Below, piece after piece: positions 1 through 8,838 of a stretch of 64,000 nucleotides of DNA. How positions within the stretch are numbered: the stretch's first letter is position 1; the number at the start of each line of letters is the position of its first letter. This stretch comes from DATKPE01 sp033854175 (GTDB taxonomy: Bacteria > Bacteroidota > Ignavibacteria > UBA10030 > SZUA-254): assembly GCA_033854175.1 (NCBI GenBank), contig JAWOKN010000158.1:1-64000 (forward strand), given 5' to 3'. Position numbers and translations under genes: made by a program. The notes under the pieces were generated by a model. The model saw nothing but the letters and a program-made list of their open reading frames with translations. It did not search any database and was not told the DNA's origin.

Positions 1-2
1 AA

Positions 3-491
3 TACCCGATAACAATAAACGCGAGCAGGTATCCGCTTAGTATCAGGTGGCAGCAGGTAAAGAACAGCCGGGAGAGGGTGACATTGACGCTGAAGAGCGT
101 GGATGGGAAAGTGCTGGCAGTCGTAAATGGGAGCGGGAAGATCACGCTCGCTGATGCGGGGATAAAGAAGGTTGTCGTGGCGGTGAGCCCCGGTATATCG
201 GTACCGAAGGTATTCGCGCTAGGCAGGAATTATCCGAATCCGTTCAATCCAGCGACGAGGTTTTCGGTTGATATACCGCGGATAGCGCAGGTGGAAGTGA
301 GTGTGTACGACATACTGGGGCGGAAGATCGCAACGGTATGGAACGGTGAAAAGGAGGCTGGGTATCATACGATGGAATGGGATGGGCGTAATAGTGAACG
401 ACAAACGTCACCGACGGGTATCTATTTCATCCGTATGACGGTGCCAGCCGACCAGTTCAGTTCTGTTCACAAGGTCATGCTCATGAAATAG
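3..491 (+). CDS. Partial secreted protein with type IX sorting domain (C-terminal part)
   Basis: The frame is open from base 3 with no stop, so this is the C-terminal end of a gene that begins outside the window; the in-window GTG near 78 is probably not a true start. About the last 85 residues form a type A sorting domain of the type IX secretion system: a YPNPFNP motif, then a beta-rich stretch with DILGR, a GIYFIRM strand and a final KVMLMK. In this family the tail directs the periplasmic protein through the outer membrane and is then removed. The residues before it look like the last strands of an Ig-like or right-handed repeat domain, but the function of the mature protein cannot be told. 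Confidence 0.85.
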   Translation, partial: YPITINASRYPLSIRWQQVKNSRERVTLTLKSVDGKVLAVVNGSGKITLADAGIKKVVVAVSPGISVPKVFALGRNYPNPFNPATRFSVDIPRIAQVEVSVYDILGRKIATVWNGEKEAGYHTMEWDGRNSERQTSPTGIYFIRMTVPADQFSSVHKVMLMK

Positions 492-495
492 GTGG

Positions 496-521
496 CCGGT
501 ATATTTATCTGGGCATACCGG
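496..521. repeat. Short inverted repeat after the left-edge gene
   Basis: CCGGTAT and ATACCGG pair across a 12-base loop, 5 bases after the stop codon. It could be the 3' hairpin of the upstream transcript, but no run of T follows, so a terminator function is only a guess. Confidence 0.3.
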
Positions 522-586
522 TATACATATAATGTCGTAAGCTGGCGAAGGGGGAGAATTGTCAATATTTGAATGGAAGCTGATGG

Positions 587-3235
587 ATGATCGGACAAGT
601 AATCTCTCATTATAAGATCACCGAGAAACTGGGTGAGGGGGGGATGGGTATTGTCTATAAAGCTCACGATACCACACTCGACCGCGATGTTGCATTGAAG
701 TTCCTGCCTCACGACCTCACCACATCAGATGAAGAACGCACGCGCTTCATCCACGAAGCAAAAGCCGCTTCCGCCCTTGACCATCCAAACATCTGCACAA
801 TCCACGAGGTTGGTGAAACCACCGACGGACAACTGTTCATTGCAATGGGTTACTATGAAGGGGAATCTATCACAAAGAAGATTCAGAAGGGTCGTTTAAA
901 ACTAGAAGTAGCCGTGGATATTGCCGTCCAGGTTGCCGAGGGACTCCAGGCAGCACACAATCGCGGAATTGTTCATAGAGATATCAAAAGCGGAAATATC
1001 ATTGTTACCAAAGAAGGCCAGGTCAAGATCCTTGACTTTGGACTTGCTCATAAGAGTGGATTATCAAGACTCACCCGGACCGGCACCACGGTTGGAACTG
1101 CACCCTATATGTCACCGGAACAGGCAAAAGGCGATAAGGTCGATCAGAGGAGCGACCTATGGTCATTGGGGGTTGTACTCTATGAAATGGTTACGGGGAA
1201 ATTGCCTTTCAAAGGGGAGCATGAGGTTGCAATTCTGTATTCGGTTGTCAATGAAGAACCACAACCAATAGAGGTAACGGTTTCAGATGCCTCACCGGAG
1301 CTGATACATGTCATCCGGAGGGCACTGGAGAAGGACGTTGGTGAGAGATATCAATCTACATCTGATATGCTCATTGATTTGAGGAGGCTAAGGAAAGAAA
1401 CCTCTCGGACAGGGATCAGACCGGTCAGAATTGCATCAAGAAAGTTTCTGTTGGAAAAAATCCTAATTTCTTTTGCTATTCTTGCTCTGCTGGGTGTGGC
1501 GGTGTATATCTTTCTCCTGAGAAAGGGAATTGAGATCAACGTAAATTTCACTCAAAAAACGGTTGATATTCCATATCAGACGGACATCAGTGCGGCAATT
1601 TCACCCAGTGGTAAGTGGGTCGTTTTTACCGCCTCAGATAAGAATAAGAAGATGGACCTTTACGTCGTGAATAGGGATGGAGGAGTTCCGAAGCGTATCA
1701 CTTATGACTCTACGGAACTTCCGACATCAGAATCTGTGAATCCGGCCCCACGAGTCTCACCCGACAACAGTGAGATCGTTTATACGAGGTTTACCGCCAA
1801 GGGAAAACACGAATTGTGCAGAGTCCCACTCATCGGCGGGCAGGTAGCCAAGATCGGGGAAGGAGTCTTCGGGAAATGGTCCCCTGACGGTAAACGTATA
1901 GGATATGTCAAGTATCCGGATTATTCTGAGAGCGGCAGAGGGGAATTTTGGACGATGCGTATGGATGGAACGGATAATCATCGAGAATTTGTTGATACCA
2001 TCGGCTTGGTTGTTAAAAATTCGGGTCCAGTGCTGATAATCTATTACTTTGATTGGTCCCCTGATGGAACTTCAATCGCTTGGCTCCGCCGGGTGCCTCA
2101 GCTTTCATGCGAGATTCTCATACACAACTTGAGCAACGGTAAAGAATCTAAAATTACAAATGATACGACGCTAAAAACCAGCTTGTGCTGGATGGTAAAT
2201 GGAATGATTGTCTACCGCTCATCGGGTGAGGATGGGGCCCATCTCTGGGCGATTCAGAAAGATGGAGGAACTCCCCTTCAGATAACTCGTGGAATGGGAA
2301 TTGAGGAATATCCTTCGGTAAGTTCGGATGGGTCTTTCTTGCTGTTTAATTCCGGCAGAGCAACACAAGATTTAATGGTCGGGGAAATCGATGGATCACA
2401 ACCCGTAAAAGTTGCTGCGATAGACGGCGATATCCAAGGCTCTCCAGATATTTCAACTTCCAGAGGTACGATCGTCTTTCCCAGGTCGTATACCGGATCG
2501 ATCTCCTATAACCTCGGAATGGTCGATCGCGATGGAACGAATGAACGTACACTTACGAAAGGAGCGAGTCATTCTGATTTAGTACCACTCTGGTCGCCGG
2601 GTGGACAATGGATCTCATACATGTCCAGAAAAACCTTTGAACCGTTCGACTCCTTTAAAGTATATATCATGAATCCATGGACGATGGAACCACCGCAATG
2701 TGTATTTCGCGAGTATGGAATGGCAAGGTGGTTGAACGATTCAGAGCTAAACGTCACGCATTTCGTCCGGAATAGAGAGGGTTTCGTTGGATTCAATAGC
2801 CTGCGTGTACGAACCGATGGTAGTCTCCCTGACCGGATCGCTGAGGACTCCATAGCGTTCGTTTTGGTTGTCGATGATGGAAAATATGTATTCTACGCTG
2901 ACAATCGTAGGGGGGTCGCCTACATAGTACCCATTGAAAGGTGGACAAAAGAGGGTGGAATTGACCCCAAGGTCTTCGATTACGGTGTTCCGCAGGATTG
3001 GCCTTCTTCACTACAACACGACGGATCGCATTTTGAGATTTGGTGCGACCCTGACCGGGGAGATTTGTGGAAGATAATGTACCCCTATGCAAAAAAGGAA
3101 TGCCTGCTACGGTCGTGTGAACCGCTAAAAGGGCTTCAGTATATCAATCTCGGCTGGGATGAAAAGGAATATGTATTCTTCTCAAAACGCAAATACGTGA
3201 GTTCCATAGGCGTTATAGAAAATTTATTTAGATAA
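587..3235 (+). CDS. Membrane Ser/Thr protein kinase with C-terminal beta-propeller
   Basis: 882 residues. The first ~270 form a PknB-type kinase: glycine loop GEGGMG (17-21), Lys38 in ALKF, HRD loop with Asp132, DFG with Asp150, and the APYMSPEQ activation-segment end, so all catalytic residues are present. One membrane helix follows at about 290-312. The remainder, outside the cytoplasm, contains several PD40/TolB-like propeller repeats (SPDGKRIGY, SPDGTSIAW, SSDGSFLLF, SPGGQWISY). The layout is that of eukaryotic-like kinases in which an outer propeller may sense a ligand and the inner kinase signals. It stands alone, with no phosphatase or obvious substrate beside it. The start at 587 was chosen because the kinase fold begins at once (GQVISHYKI); another ATG lies 4 bases upstream in a different frame. 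Confidence 0.9.
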   Translation: MIGQVISHYKITEKLGEGGMGIVYKAHDTTLDRDVALKFLPHDLTTSDEERTRFIHEAKAASALDHPNICTIHEVGETTDGQLFIAMGYYEGESITKKIQKGRLKLEVAVDIAVQVAEGLQAAHNRGIVHRDIKSGNIIVTKEGQVKILDFGLAHKSGLSRLTRTGTTVGTAPYMSPEQAKGDKVDQRSDLWSLGVVLYEMVTGKLPFKGEHEVAILYSVVNEEPQPIEVTVSDASPELIHVIRRALEKDVGERYQSTSDMLIDLRRLRKETSRTGIRPVRIASRKFLLEKILISFAILALLGVAVYIFLLRKGIEINVNFTQKTVDIPYQTDISAAISPSGKWVVFTASDKNKKMDLYVVNRDGGVPKRITYDSTELPTSESVNPAPRVSPDNSEIVYTRFTAKGKHELCRVPLIGGQVAKIGEGVFGKWSPDGKRIGYVKYPDYSESGRGEFWTMRMDGTDNHREFVDTIGLVVKNSGPVLIIYYFDWSPDGTSIAWLRRVPQLSCEILIHNLSNGKESKITNDTTLKTSLCWMVNGMIVYRSSGEDGAHLWAIQKDGGTPLQITRGMGIEEYPSVSSDGSFLLFNSGRATQDLMVGEIDGSQPVKVAAIDGDIQGSPDISTSRGTIVFPRSYTGSISYNLGMVDRDGTNERTLTKGASHSDLVPLWSPGGQWISYMSRKTFEPFDSFKVYIMNPWTMEPPQCVFREYGMARWLNDSELNVTHFVRNREGFVGFNSLRVRTDGSLPDRIAEDSIAFVLVVDDGKYVFYADNRRGVAYIVPIERWTKEGGIDPKVFDYGVPQDWPSSLQHDGSHFEIWCDPDRGDLWKIMYPYAKKECLLRSCEPLKGLQYINLGWDEKEYVFFSKRKYVSSIGVIENLFR

Positions 3236-3343
3236 CTCCTACGTTAGATACCCTACAAGGTATTCCTCAGGCTCACATTACAGGGAACTTTTCGACTTTT
3301 TTATTCGTTCAAAGGATAGACTCCATCTTAGGAGATTCTCATC

Positions 3344-3877
3344 ATGATGAAGATTTACATCCTTGTTTTTATACTCTATCCCTCGTTCTGGTTTGGTGGT
3401 TGTGACCAATTTGCCATAAATCCTTTTACGGAAGCGGATCTCCTTACCAATCCATCATTTGAATTCTTCGGGCAGCCATCGCGTGTGGCTTGGACGGATG
3501 GAGGCACAATTGTCCGGGATGCACCCCGGGGAGGCGGTCTCTGGTGTCTTGAAATCGATGCTACATGGTTTCCTGCACTCTTTGTGAGGACAACCGTACC
3601 GGCTCCTGTCGGATTTCATCAGTATAAGTTCTCCTTGTGGGGTAAGTATCACGGAGCCATTCATGGGGGCGCACGTCTCATTGTGAAGAGGGCTGATTCT
3701 CTGGATTACCGGTCGATGATCGGGGTGGTCGATACAGTCTGGACATTTTATACAACAACTGATATGATCAGTACAAATCCCGGTGACAGCCTTATTGTCC
3801 AGCTTACGGGTGGTGCATCGGAACTTCTCAGCGGACGGACCTTTTTTGATCTTTGCGAGTTGGAAGAAATACGATAG
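3344..3877 (+). CDS. Predicted lipoprotein, beta-sandwich-like
   Basis: 177 residues. A hydrophobic leader ends in FGGC, a good lipobox with Cys20 as the lipidated residue. The mature part contains LLTNPSFEFFGQPSRVAWTDGG and further on VWTFYTTTDMIS, resembling the N-terminal strands and NPSFE start typical of carbohydrate-binding-module-like sandwich domains. No catalytic motif is visible. The gene lies 108 bases after the kinase in the same direction and is convergent with the M61 peptidase. Function unknown; a cell-surface binding role is possible but unproven. Two consecutive ATG codons make the start ambiguous by one residue. Confidence 0.65.
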   Translation: MMKIYILVFILYPSFWFGGCDQFAINPFTEADLLTNPSFEFFGQPSRVAWTDGGTIVRDAPRGGGLWCLEIDATWFPALFVRTTVPAPVGFHQYKFSLWGKYHGAIHGGARLIVKRADSLDYRSMIGVVDTVWTFYTTTDMISTNPGDSLIVQLTGGASELLSGRTFFDLCELEEIR

Positions 3878-3901
3878 ACCATCATTCCTGAATAAAAACC
3901 A

Positions 3902-5686
3902 TTAATTTGTCTTCCATTTCGTTTCCAACCAGCCTTCGAAAACCGCCCGTTGAAGATCAGTCGGAGTACCGACCTGCGTGACTTTATAATTTGTTTTCGG
4001 AGCTTTTCCAAGAACTAGCTGTACAGTCCGGATCTGGTCATTCTGAAAGATGGTCAGCGTGATTTTGTCCCCAGGCTGCAGTTCACCAATTCGTTCCGAG
4101 AAACTATTCGATCTGATGCGGTAACCATTCAGGGCGAGCACCTCATCACCTGTGCTGAGACCTGATTCATATGCCGGTGATCCGGCGACAATCCGGTTTA
4201 TCCTGGTGCTTGCACCTGCGTCATACAGTGATACTCCAACCCATGGCTTTGCGACCGTATCTGTGCAATTCACCTGGAGTCCTGCGGCAAGGAGCTCATC
4301 CTCCCATTTCAATGGTTTTGTCCCGAATATAAAATCCCTGAAAAAATCCTCGCAATCCCAGCCGGTTACATTTGTGATTACCCGCCGAAAGTCTGCAAGA
4401 GTGTATCCACCCCCCGAAAGTGGGAAAAGTTTGTACATTTCTCTCATCACATCGTCGAGAGAAAATTTGTTGGATGTTTCGTGGCGGATCTCCAGGTCCA
4501 GAAGGGCGCTCACCATGGCACCTTTCTCATAAATGTCAGATTCCGAGTTGTACCAGTGTTGTGTTCCTCCAATCCACGCATTGAAACTTGCATCGGCGAC
4601 GGATTCAAGATTGTTTCCGGGCCTCTGCCTGTCGGACGAAACGGCGGATCCCAGGAGATCGAGATATTTTGCAACCGGTGTGAAACCGGCCCGGACCCCG
4701 AGGAGTTCTGCATAATAGGTGGTCATCCCCTCCGCGATCCAGAGTTCCTGTGAATAGTTTTCTTTTGTAAAGTCGTAAGGATCTATCCCTTTGGGCCTGA
4801 GTTGTTTGACGTTCCAGGTGTGAAAATATTCATGCGTGGCTGTTCCAACAAGTAATCCCCTGTAGGAATCGGGGTTTTTAAATATGAAGGGGGCGGTTTG
4901 CATGATCGTGGAATTGATATGTTCGGTTGCTCCACCGCTGTTCGGCATGCATTCGAGGAGAAAGACATATCGCTTGTATGGAACTGAGCCCCAGAACGCC
5001 TTTGTGACATTGACAACTTTTGATAGGTCCCTGATGAGGGTGTCGGCATTCCAGTTTCCCTCTCCGGAAATGCTCAGGACGTGTGACACACCATCCACCA
5101 CAAAGGGATAATCCTGCTGGTTGCCGATTTCAAGTGGGCAGTCGATGAAATAATCGTAATCGGGTGCCGTAAAGTTGTGTCCGTCTGATGATTCAAGTCC
5201 GGTGGTCACGTGCCAGTTTTTATATGGACGGACGGTAAGCGTGACTGGGAGTTTCCTGAATTTTTCCGAATACATGAAGACTGATGATTCATCGACGAAA
5301 GCGTGGCTGTCGTTCAGTCCTCGTGTTCGTAGATTGAATTCATCGGCATAGACCTTGTAGGTTGCGGTTACCTCCTTGGCACCTCTGGTCTCAATATGCC
5401 ATGTGGTTTTATCCGTTTTCCGCCAGTCGAGATTTTTTCCGTCTCCCACCGCCGAGAACTCCTGAATCCCGTTCGCAAAATCGAGAATAACATACCTTCC
5501 CGGTCTCCATACTGGCAGAACCAGATCGAGCATCTCATCCCGTGGCATATCCTTCAATTCAATTTTTACTTCGAAGAGGTGTGTCTGGGGTTCAGACATC
5601 CCGAGGACATAATGAATGTCGGGCTGTCCTGCGGGTGTGACCGTTGCACTGAAAAGAAGGCCCACAAGAATAACATACGTTTTCAA
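3902..5686 (-). CDS. Peptidase family M61 (glycyl aminopeptidase type) with PDZ domain
   Basis: 594 residues with an N-terminal signal peptide, so it acts in the periplasm or outer membrane. The zinc site is clear: HEYFH at 285-289 and a third ligand Glu319 in WIAEG, with the family-typical GGATEH segment at about 251-256. The N-terminal ~180 residues are the beta-sandwich typical of M61, and residues ~475-560 form a PDZ domain (VGVSLYDAG, GLSTGDEVLALNG). The start codon is TTG: the sequence AAGGAG lies 5 bases before it, and no better ATG exists. Known M61 members release N-terminal Gly/Ala or are of unknown specificity; the substrate here cannot be told. It is transcribed alone, convergent with the lipoprotein gene. 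Confidence 0.92.
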   Translation of the reverse strand: MKTYVILVGLLFSATVTPAGQPDIHYVLGMSEPQTHLFEVKIELKDMPRDEMLDLVLPVWRPGRYVILDFANGIQEFSAVGDGKNLDWRKTDKTTWHIETRGAKEVTATYKVYADEFNLRTRGLNDSHAFVDESSVFMYSEKFRKLPVTLTVRPYKNWHVTTGLESSDGHNFTAPDYDYFIDCPLEIGNQQDYPFVVDGVSHVLSISGEGNWNADTLIRDLSKVVNVTKAFWGSVPYKRYVFLLECMPNSGGATEHINSTIMQTAPFIFKNPDSYRGLLVGTATHEYFHTWNVKQLRPKGIDPYDFTKENYSQELWIAEGMTTYYAELLGVRAGFTPVAKYLDLLGSAVSSDRQRPGNNLESVADASFNAWIGGTQHWYNSESDIYEKGAMVSALLDLEIRHETSNKFSLDDVMREMYKLFPLSGGGYTLADFRRVITNVTGWDCEDFFRDFIFGTKPLKWEDELLAAGLQVNCTDTVAKPWVGVSLYDAGASTRINRIVAGSPAYESGLSTGDEVLALNGYRIRSNSFSERIGELQPGDKITLTIFQNDQIRTVQLVLGKAPKTNYKVTQVGTPTDLQRAVFEGWLETKWKTN

Positions 5687-6009
5687 AGGATGCTCCTTCT
5701 AGAGAAGTACAGAATCAAATTACGGAGTGATTTAAGATAAGGATTTTTAATTGATGTTTAATGACCACGTTGTATTTAGACGGTAAAATCGTTCATAAAG
5801 TTGCATAGTAGAGGGGATTTGTGGTTCCATCCAGTGGGAAGGTGCATTTTGAGAATACCGGTCAATTCATGTGTCGGGTGTAATAAGCCGGGTTTATCCC
5901 ATGACGGTCCTTCTTTGCATGACGTATGGTTATAGGCATTGATGAGAATTGAGAGATCAGTCTGATCATCATCCATTGTGCGGTTTCACATTGATCGTCG
6001 GAAGGGGAT
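5687..6009. other. Intergenic region between divergent M61 peptidase and metal exporter
   Basis: No gene was found here. The short frames on both strands lack ribosome-binding sites and do not resemble proteins. The stretch must hold the peptidase promoter on the minus strand, which was not identified. Confidence 0.5.
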
Positions 6010-6038
6010 TTGTACCTTTTCACCTGTTTGATTATTAT
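6010..6038 (+). promoter_or_regulatory. Predicted promoter of the CDF metal exporter
   Basis: TTGTAC at 6010-6015 and TATTAT at 6033-6038 are separated by 17 bases. Transcription would begin near 6045, downstream of the possible TTG start at 6038, which argues for the ATG at 6059 (or 6062) as the real start. Confidence 0.55.
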
Positions 6039-6058
6039 TGAGTGATAATGTAGAATTG

Positions 6059-6976
6059 ATGATGGAAGGACATACTCACACACCGTCGGCCGGAAAGCGT
6101 CTCGGGATCGCAATCGCCCTGAACGCGATAATCTTTCTTGTAGAAATTGTCGGCGGGCTGCTCACGAACAGTCTGGCGCTGATATCCGATGCTGTGCATA
6201 ACCTGAGCGATTTCTTTGCGTTGATTCTCAGCTATATTGCTGCGAACGTTGTACTCTGGAAATCGAATTCTCAGAAATCCTACGGATACGTAAGGGTCGA
6301 AATATTTGTCGCGTTTATCAATGCTCTGACACTGGTGATCATCGGGGGCTTCCTGGTCTACAAGGGTACCTACAGGTTTTTTGCGCCGGAACCGGTTGCC
6401 GGTCTCGGGATGATAGCCATTGCATGTATCGGTCTGATCGGTAACTCTGTCGCGACAGTTCTCCTCAGGAAAGATGCCCATCGCGACCTTAACGCAAAAA
6501 GCGCTTATCTTCATCTCCTGACGGACTCGGTTGAATCCCTGGCTGTCGTTGTAACGGGTGTTTTTATTTACTGGCGGGGATGGAATATCCTCGATCCTGT
6601 CGTCACGGTTGTGATTGGCATTTTTGTCTTCAAGAGCGCTTGGGATATTCTGGCGGAGACAGTTAATGTCCTCACGGAAGGAACTCCGAAGGGGATCGAT
6701 CTCGATGAGGTCGCGCAGTTTCTCCGGCAGTTCCCCGAAATTCAAAATGTCCACCATCTTCATATCTGGAGTCTGTCATCCCAGTTCCGAGCTTTAAGCG
6801 TTCATTTGGTCGTCAAAGATCAGTCGATCAGTGATGGCCGGAATATTACCGACAAAATAGAAAAAGCCCTCCACGATCGCTATCATATCAATCACCCGAC
6901 CCTTCAGCTCGAGAGCGAGGTGTGTCAAGAACAGGGGACCCTTGTCGACATTCATCATGGGACCAGAAAAATTTAA
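6059..6976 (+). CDS. Cation diffusion facilitator family metal exporter
   Basis: 305 residues from the ATG chosen here. Six membrane helices are visible. The divalent-metal site is present: SDAVHNLSD in helix 2 (Asp, His and Asp ligands) and HLLTDSVESL in helix 5. A C-terminal cytoplasmic domain (NVHHLHIWSLSSQFRALSVH) completes the CzcD/ZitB-like architecture. The N-terminus has a short His-containing stretch (EGHTHT). Family members export Zn, Co or Cd by proton antiport. The predicted promoter just upstream places the transcript start after the alternative TTG at 6038. The gene stands alone. Confidence 0.93.
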   Translation: MMEGHTHTPSAGKRLGIAIALNAIIFLVEIVGGLLTNSLALISDAVHNLSDFFALILSYIAANVVLWKSNSQKSYGYVRVEIFVAFINALTLVIIGGFLVYKGTYRFFAPEPVAGLGMIAIACIGLIGNSVATVLLRKDAHRDLNAKSAYLHLLTDSVESLAVVVTGVFIYWRGWNILDPVVTVVIGIFVFKSAWDILAETVNVLTEGTPKGIDLDEVAQFLRQFPEIQNVHHLHIWSLSSQFRALSVHLVVKDQSISDGRNITDKIEKALHDRYHINHPTLQLESEVCQEQGTLVDIHHGTRKI

Positions 6977-7142
6977 GGCGAATCCGGCGGAACGAAGGAA
7001 CTGGTCCGCGTGCGTTAAAAAATTTTGTCAATAGACATTTTGACCGTCGTGATTTTAATCAGAATTAATCCCGAGAGTTTTTGCCTCCGCCAAGATATTC
7101 CGGAAGAGGGGGTATGAGGTAGTTAGGAGTCACCTACAAAAG

Positions 7143-7169
7143 GAAAGCCCGGTCATTGACCGGGCTTTC
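7143..7169 (-). terminator. Strong hairpin terminator of the pilin-like gene
   Basis: GAAAGCCCGGTCA pairs perfectly with TGACCGGGCTTTC, a 13-bp stem that would settle as 11 bp with a 5-base loop. Read on the minus strand the hairpin is followed by a T-rich CCTTTTG tail and lies 24 bases past the stop of the pilin-like gene. It may also stop transcripts arriving from the exporter on the plus strand. Confidence 0.8.
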
Positions 7170-7192
7170 GCGCTATCTCGATGACTGTACTA

Positions 7193-7570
7193 TTACCAGC
7201 CGTTATAGGTAATGGATGTTTTCCCCGTATCGTCTGATGTACAGGTGGCTACCCATGCGGTATTGACTGTGGAAGTTCCCACAATCTGGCATGAATTCGA
7301 CGCAATTGTTCCGAGTGAATAGGTGCCATTTGCGTCTGCAACCATCTTTGACGGTATGGTATAATTTGTATACGCATTACCACCACCGCCCATGGTCGTC
7401 GGACGGATCTTGAATTGATAGGCATTCGCCGCTATATTGACGAGGCTCGATGTGACACCATCCTTATTTGCCTGCGTGCTGTGCGCACTGAACTGCGAAA
7501 TACCTACCGCTATGGCGATACCAACAATGATAACGCCAAGGATGATTAACAGAAGTTGCTGTTGACCCAT
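7193..7570 (-). CDS. Small pilin-like or secreted protein with N-terminal membrane helix
   Basis: 125 residues. An N-terminal MGQQQ is followed at once by a ~22-residue hydrophobic helix (LLLIILGVIIVGIAIAVGIS) and then a Ser/Thr/Gly/Asn-rich soluble part with two late Cys residues (NSCQIVG and ATCTSDD) that could form a disulfide. This resembles the form of a minor pilin or pseudopilin, but the usual cleavable leader ending in Gly-Phe-x4-Glu is not evident, so the class is unsure. GAAAGGAT 6 bases before the ATG supports the start. No pilus assembly gene lies nearby. It has its own strong terminator and a long upstream region, suggesting an independently and perhaps highly expressed gene. Confidence 0.65.
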   Translation of the reverse strand: MGQQQLLLIILGVIIVGIAIAVGISQFSAHSTQANKDGVTSSLVNIAANAYQFKIRPTTMGGGGNAYTNYTIPSKMVADANGTYSLGTIASNSCQIVGTSTVNTAWVATCTSDDTGKTSITYNGW

Positions 7571-8523
7571 ATATTTATCCTTTCATGATGTTGTGAGTGA
7601 CATACCAGCGTAATTACAAAAAAACCTTTTCCAATTGATGCTCGCCAGAACAATCCCACTGACAGTTCAACGTTACCTTCTCTATTATGAAACATGCATG
7701 TGAGTGATCCGACCGGTCAGGTGTGATCGGGCGGTGCACGATCGATGATAGAGGGAAACAGCTGACACTGCAATAGGGGCGAGAGCAACTGTGGATCGTC
7801 ATATCCTCTGCCGTCATCGATGGTTCGCTGATGGTAGAGATATGTTAGTGTACATTCCGGGAGTAGTCTCTTGATTAAGGGTAGATGGCGCCGGATCGGG
7901 AATTTCTGTCCCGAGGGACTGTGATCCTGGCTTTTGTTCTGTGAAATTGTGTATGAGGACGGCCCTGGAACCACAAGAGTGTAGAGTACGTACTGGGCGG
8001 TCGAATATCCCAGGAAGATATACACTAGCACTATCAGCGGATAGACGTATATTTGTATATTTTTTGCGGCCAGGGACCGCATAGTGTTTTAATGGCTGTT
8101 TCTTTAATTTTTTTTTGCAGTATAAAATACGGTATGATATTGCTAGGTTCAATAATTTGTTGACATATATCACAAGTGTATATAAGATATGCTCTTCCCG
8201 ATGTATTTTCAGTGATTTGTGGATCACAGGTTATAAACATTGATCCGGACGACTTCTTTTTGGGGGTATTGACACCTAAATGATCTCACCGACCTTATCA
8301 GCTTTAATCATCCCGTCTGTTCATCATAAGGAGAAAATCCATTATTCAGTTAAGATATCAGATCGTTCAAGGGCATATTCTGACTTTATAGGGTTTTAGT
8401 ATTATATTGTGCTTCATGTCGGTTTTTACGTTGCAAATACCGGCGATATTCGAACCTCATTGATCGGACGTTCGAAGTTGGGAAATAATCTACTCCCGGT
8501 TTACCACGATCGGTTCGTACCAT
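7571..8523. other. Large non-coding gap
   Basis: About 950 bases, richer in A and T than the surroundings. Minus-strand open frames of up to 137 codons exist (7717-8082, 7814-8227), but they overlap each other in different frames, lack ribosome-binding sites and show no recognisable motif. The gap must hold the promoters of the pilin-like gene and of the modA remnant. It may be the scar of lost genes. No RNA gene was recognised. Confidence 0.5.
8380..8408 (+). promoter_or_regulatory. Possible promoter of the modA remnant-modB unit
   Basis: CTGACT at 8380-8385 and TATATT at 8403-8408 are separated by 17 bases. The -35 element matches the consensus at only four positions. The transcript would have a leader of about 110 bases before the modA remnant. 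Confidence 0.35.
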
Positions 8524-8838
8524 ATGTCATTTTGGATCCCTGATATACCCATATTGATAGCGTTTATTGTGGCTTTCAGTGTTCTTCGTGCTGCTGCTCA
8601 GCCAAAAGAGCGTACTGAATTAACGGTCTTCGCGGCTGTATGCGGGAACGAGGTCTTTAAAACTTTGGAAAAGGATTTTGAAGGAAACAACCCCCATTAT
8701 TCAATCTCCTTCAATTTAGCCGGATCACAACGACGTATGAGGCATATCGCCGAGGAGTTTGTGCGCTATGTGAGTTCGGAACGGGAACAGTGTGTTGTGC
8801 AACGGCCCGGTTTTATTCCGGCCATAACGGCTTATTGA
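8524..8838 (+). pseudogene. modA: Internally deleted molybdate-binding protein ModA
   Basis: 104 residues against ~250 for a working ModA. Residues 1-27 are a signal peptide. Residues ~31-70 match the ModA N-terminus: a beta strand (LTVFAA), a helix (VFKTLEKDFEGNNP) and the anion-binding segment NLAGSQ. The sequence then jumps without a stop to what looks like the ModA C-terminal end (EEFVRYVSSEREQ then GFIPA, the usual FVxFxLSPEGQ and YGFxP). The central ~140 residues, including most of the second lobe and several oxyanion ligands, are missing from the DNA. The frame stays open and the stop abuts the modB ATG, so it was clearly the first gene of modAB. A working binding protein is very unlikely. 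No good Shine-Dalgarno site precedes the ATG. Confidence 0.75.

Noticed and set aside
7717..8227. Minus-strand frames in the large gap (for example a 121-residue one with a hydrophobic start)
   Set aside because: They overlap each other in different frames, have no ribosome-binding site and show no motif; chance frames in AT-rich DNA are more likely.
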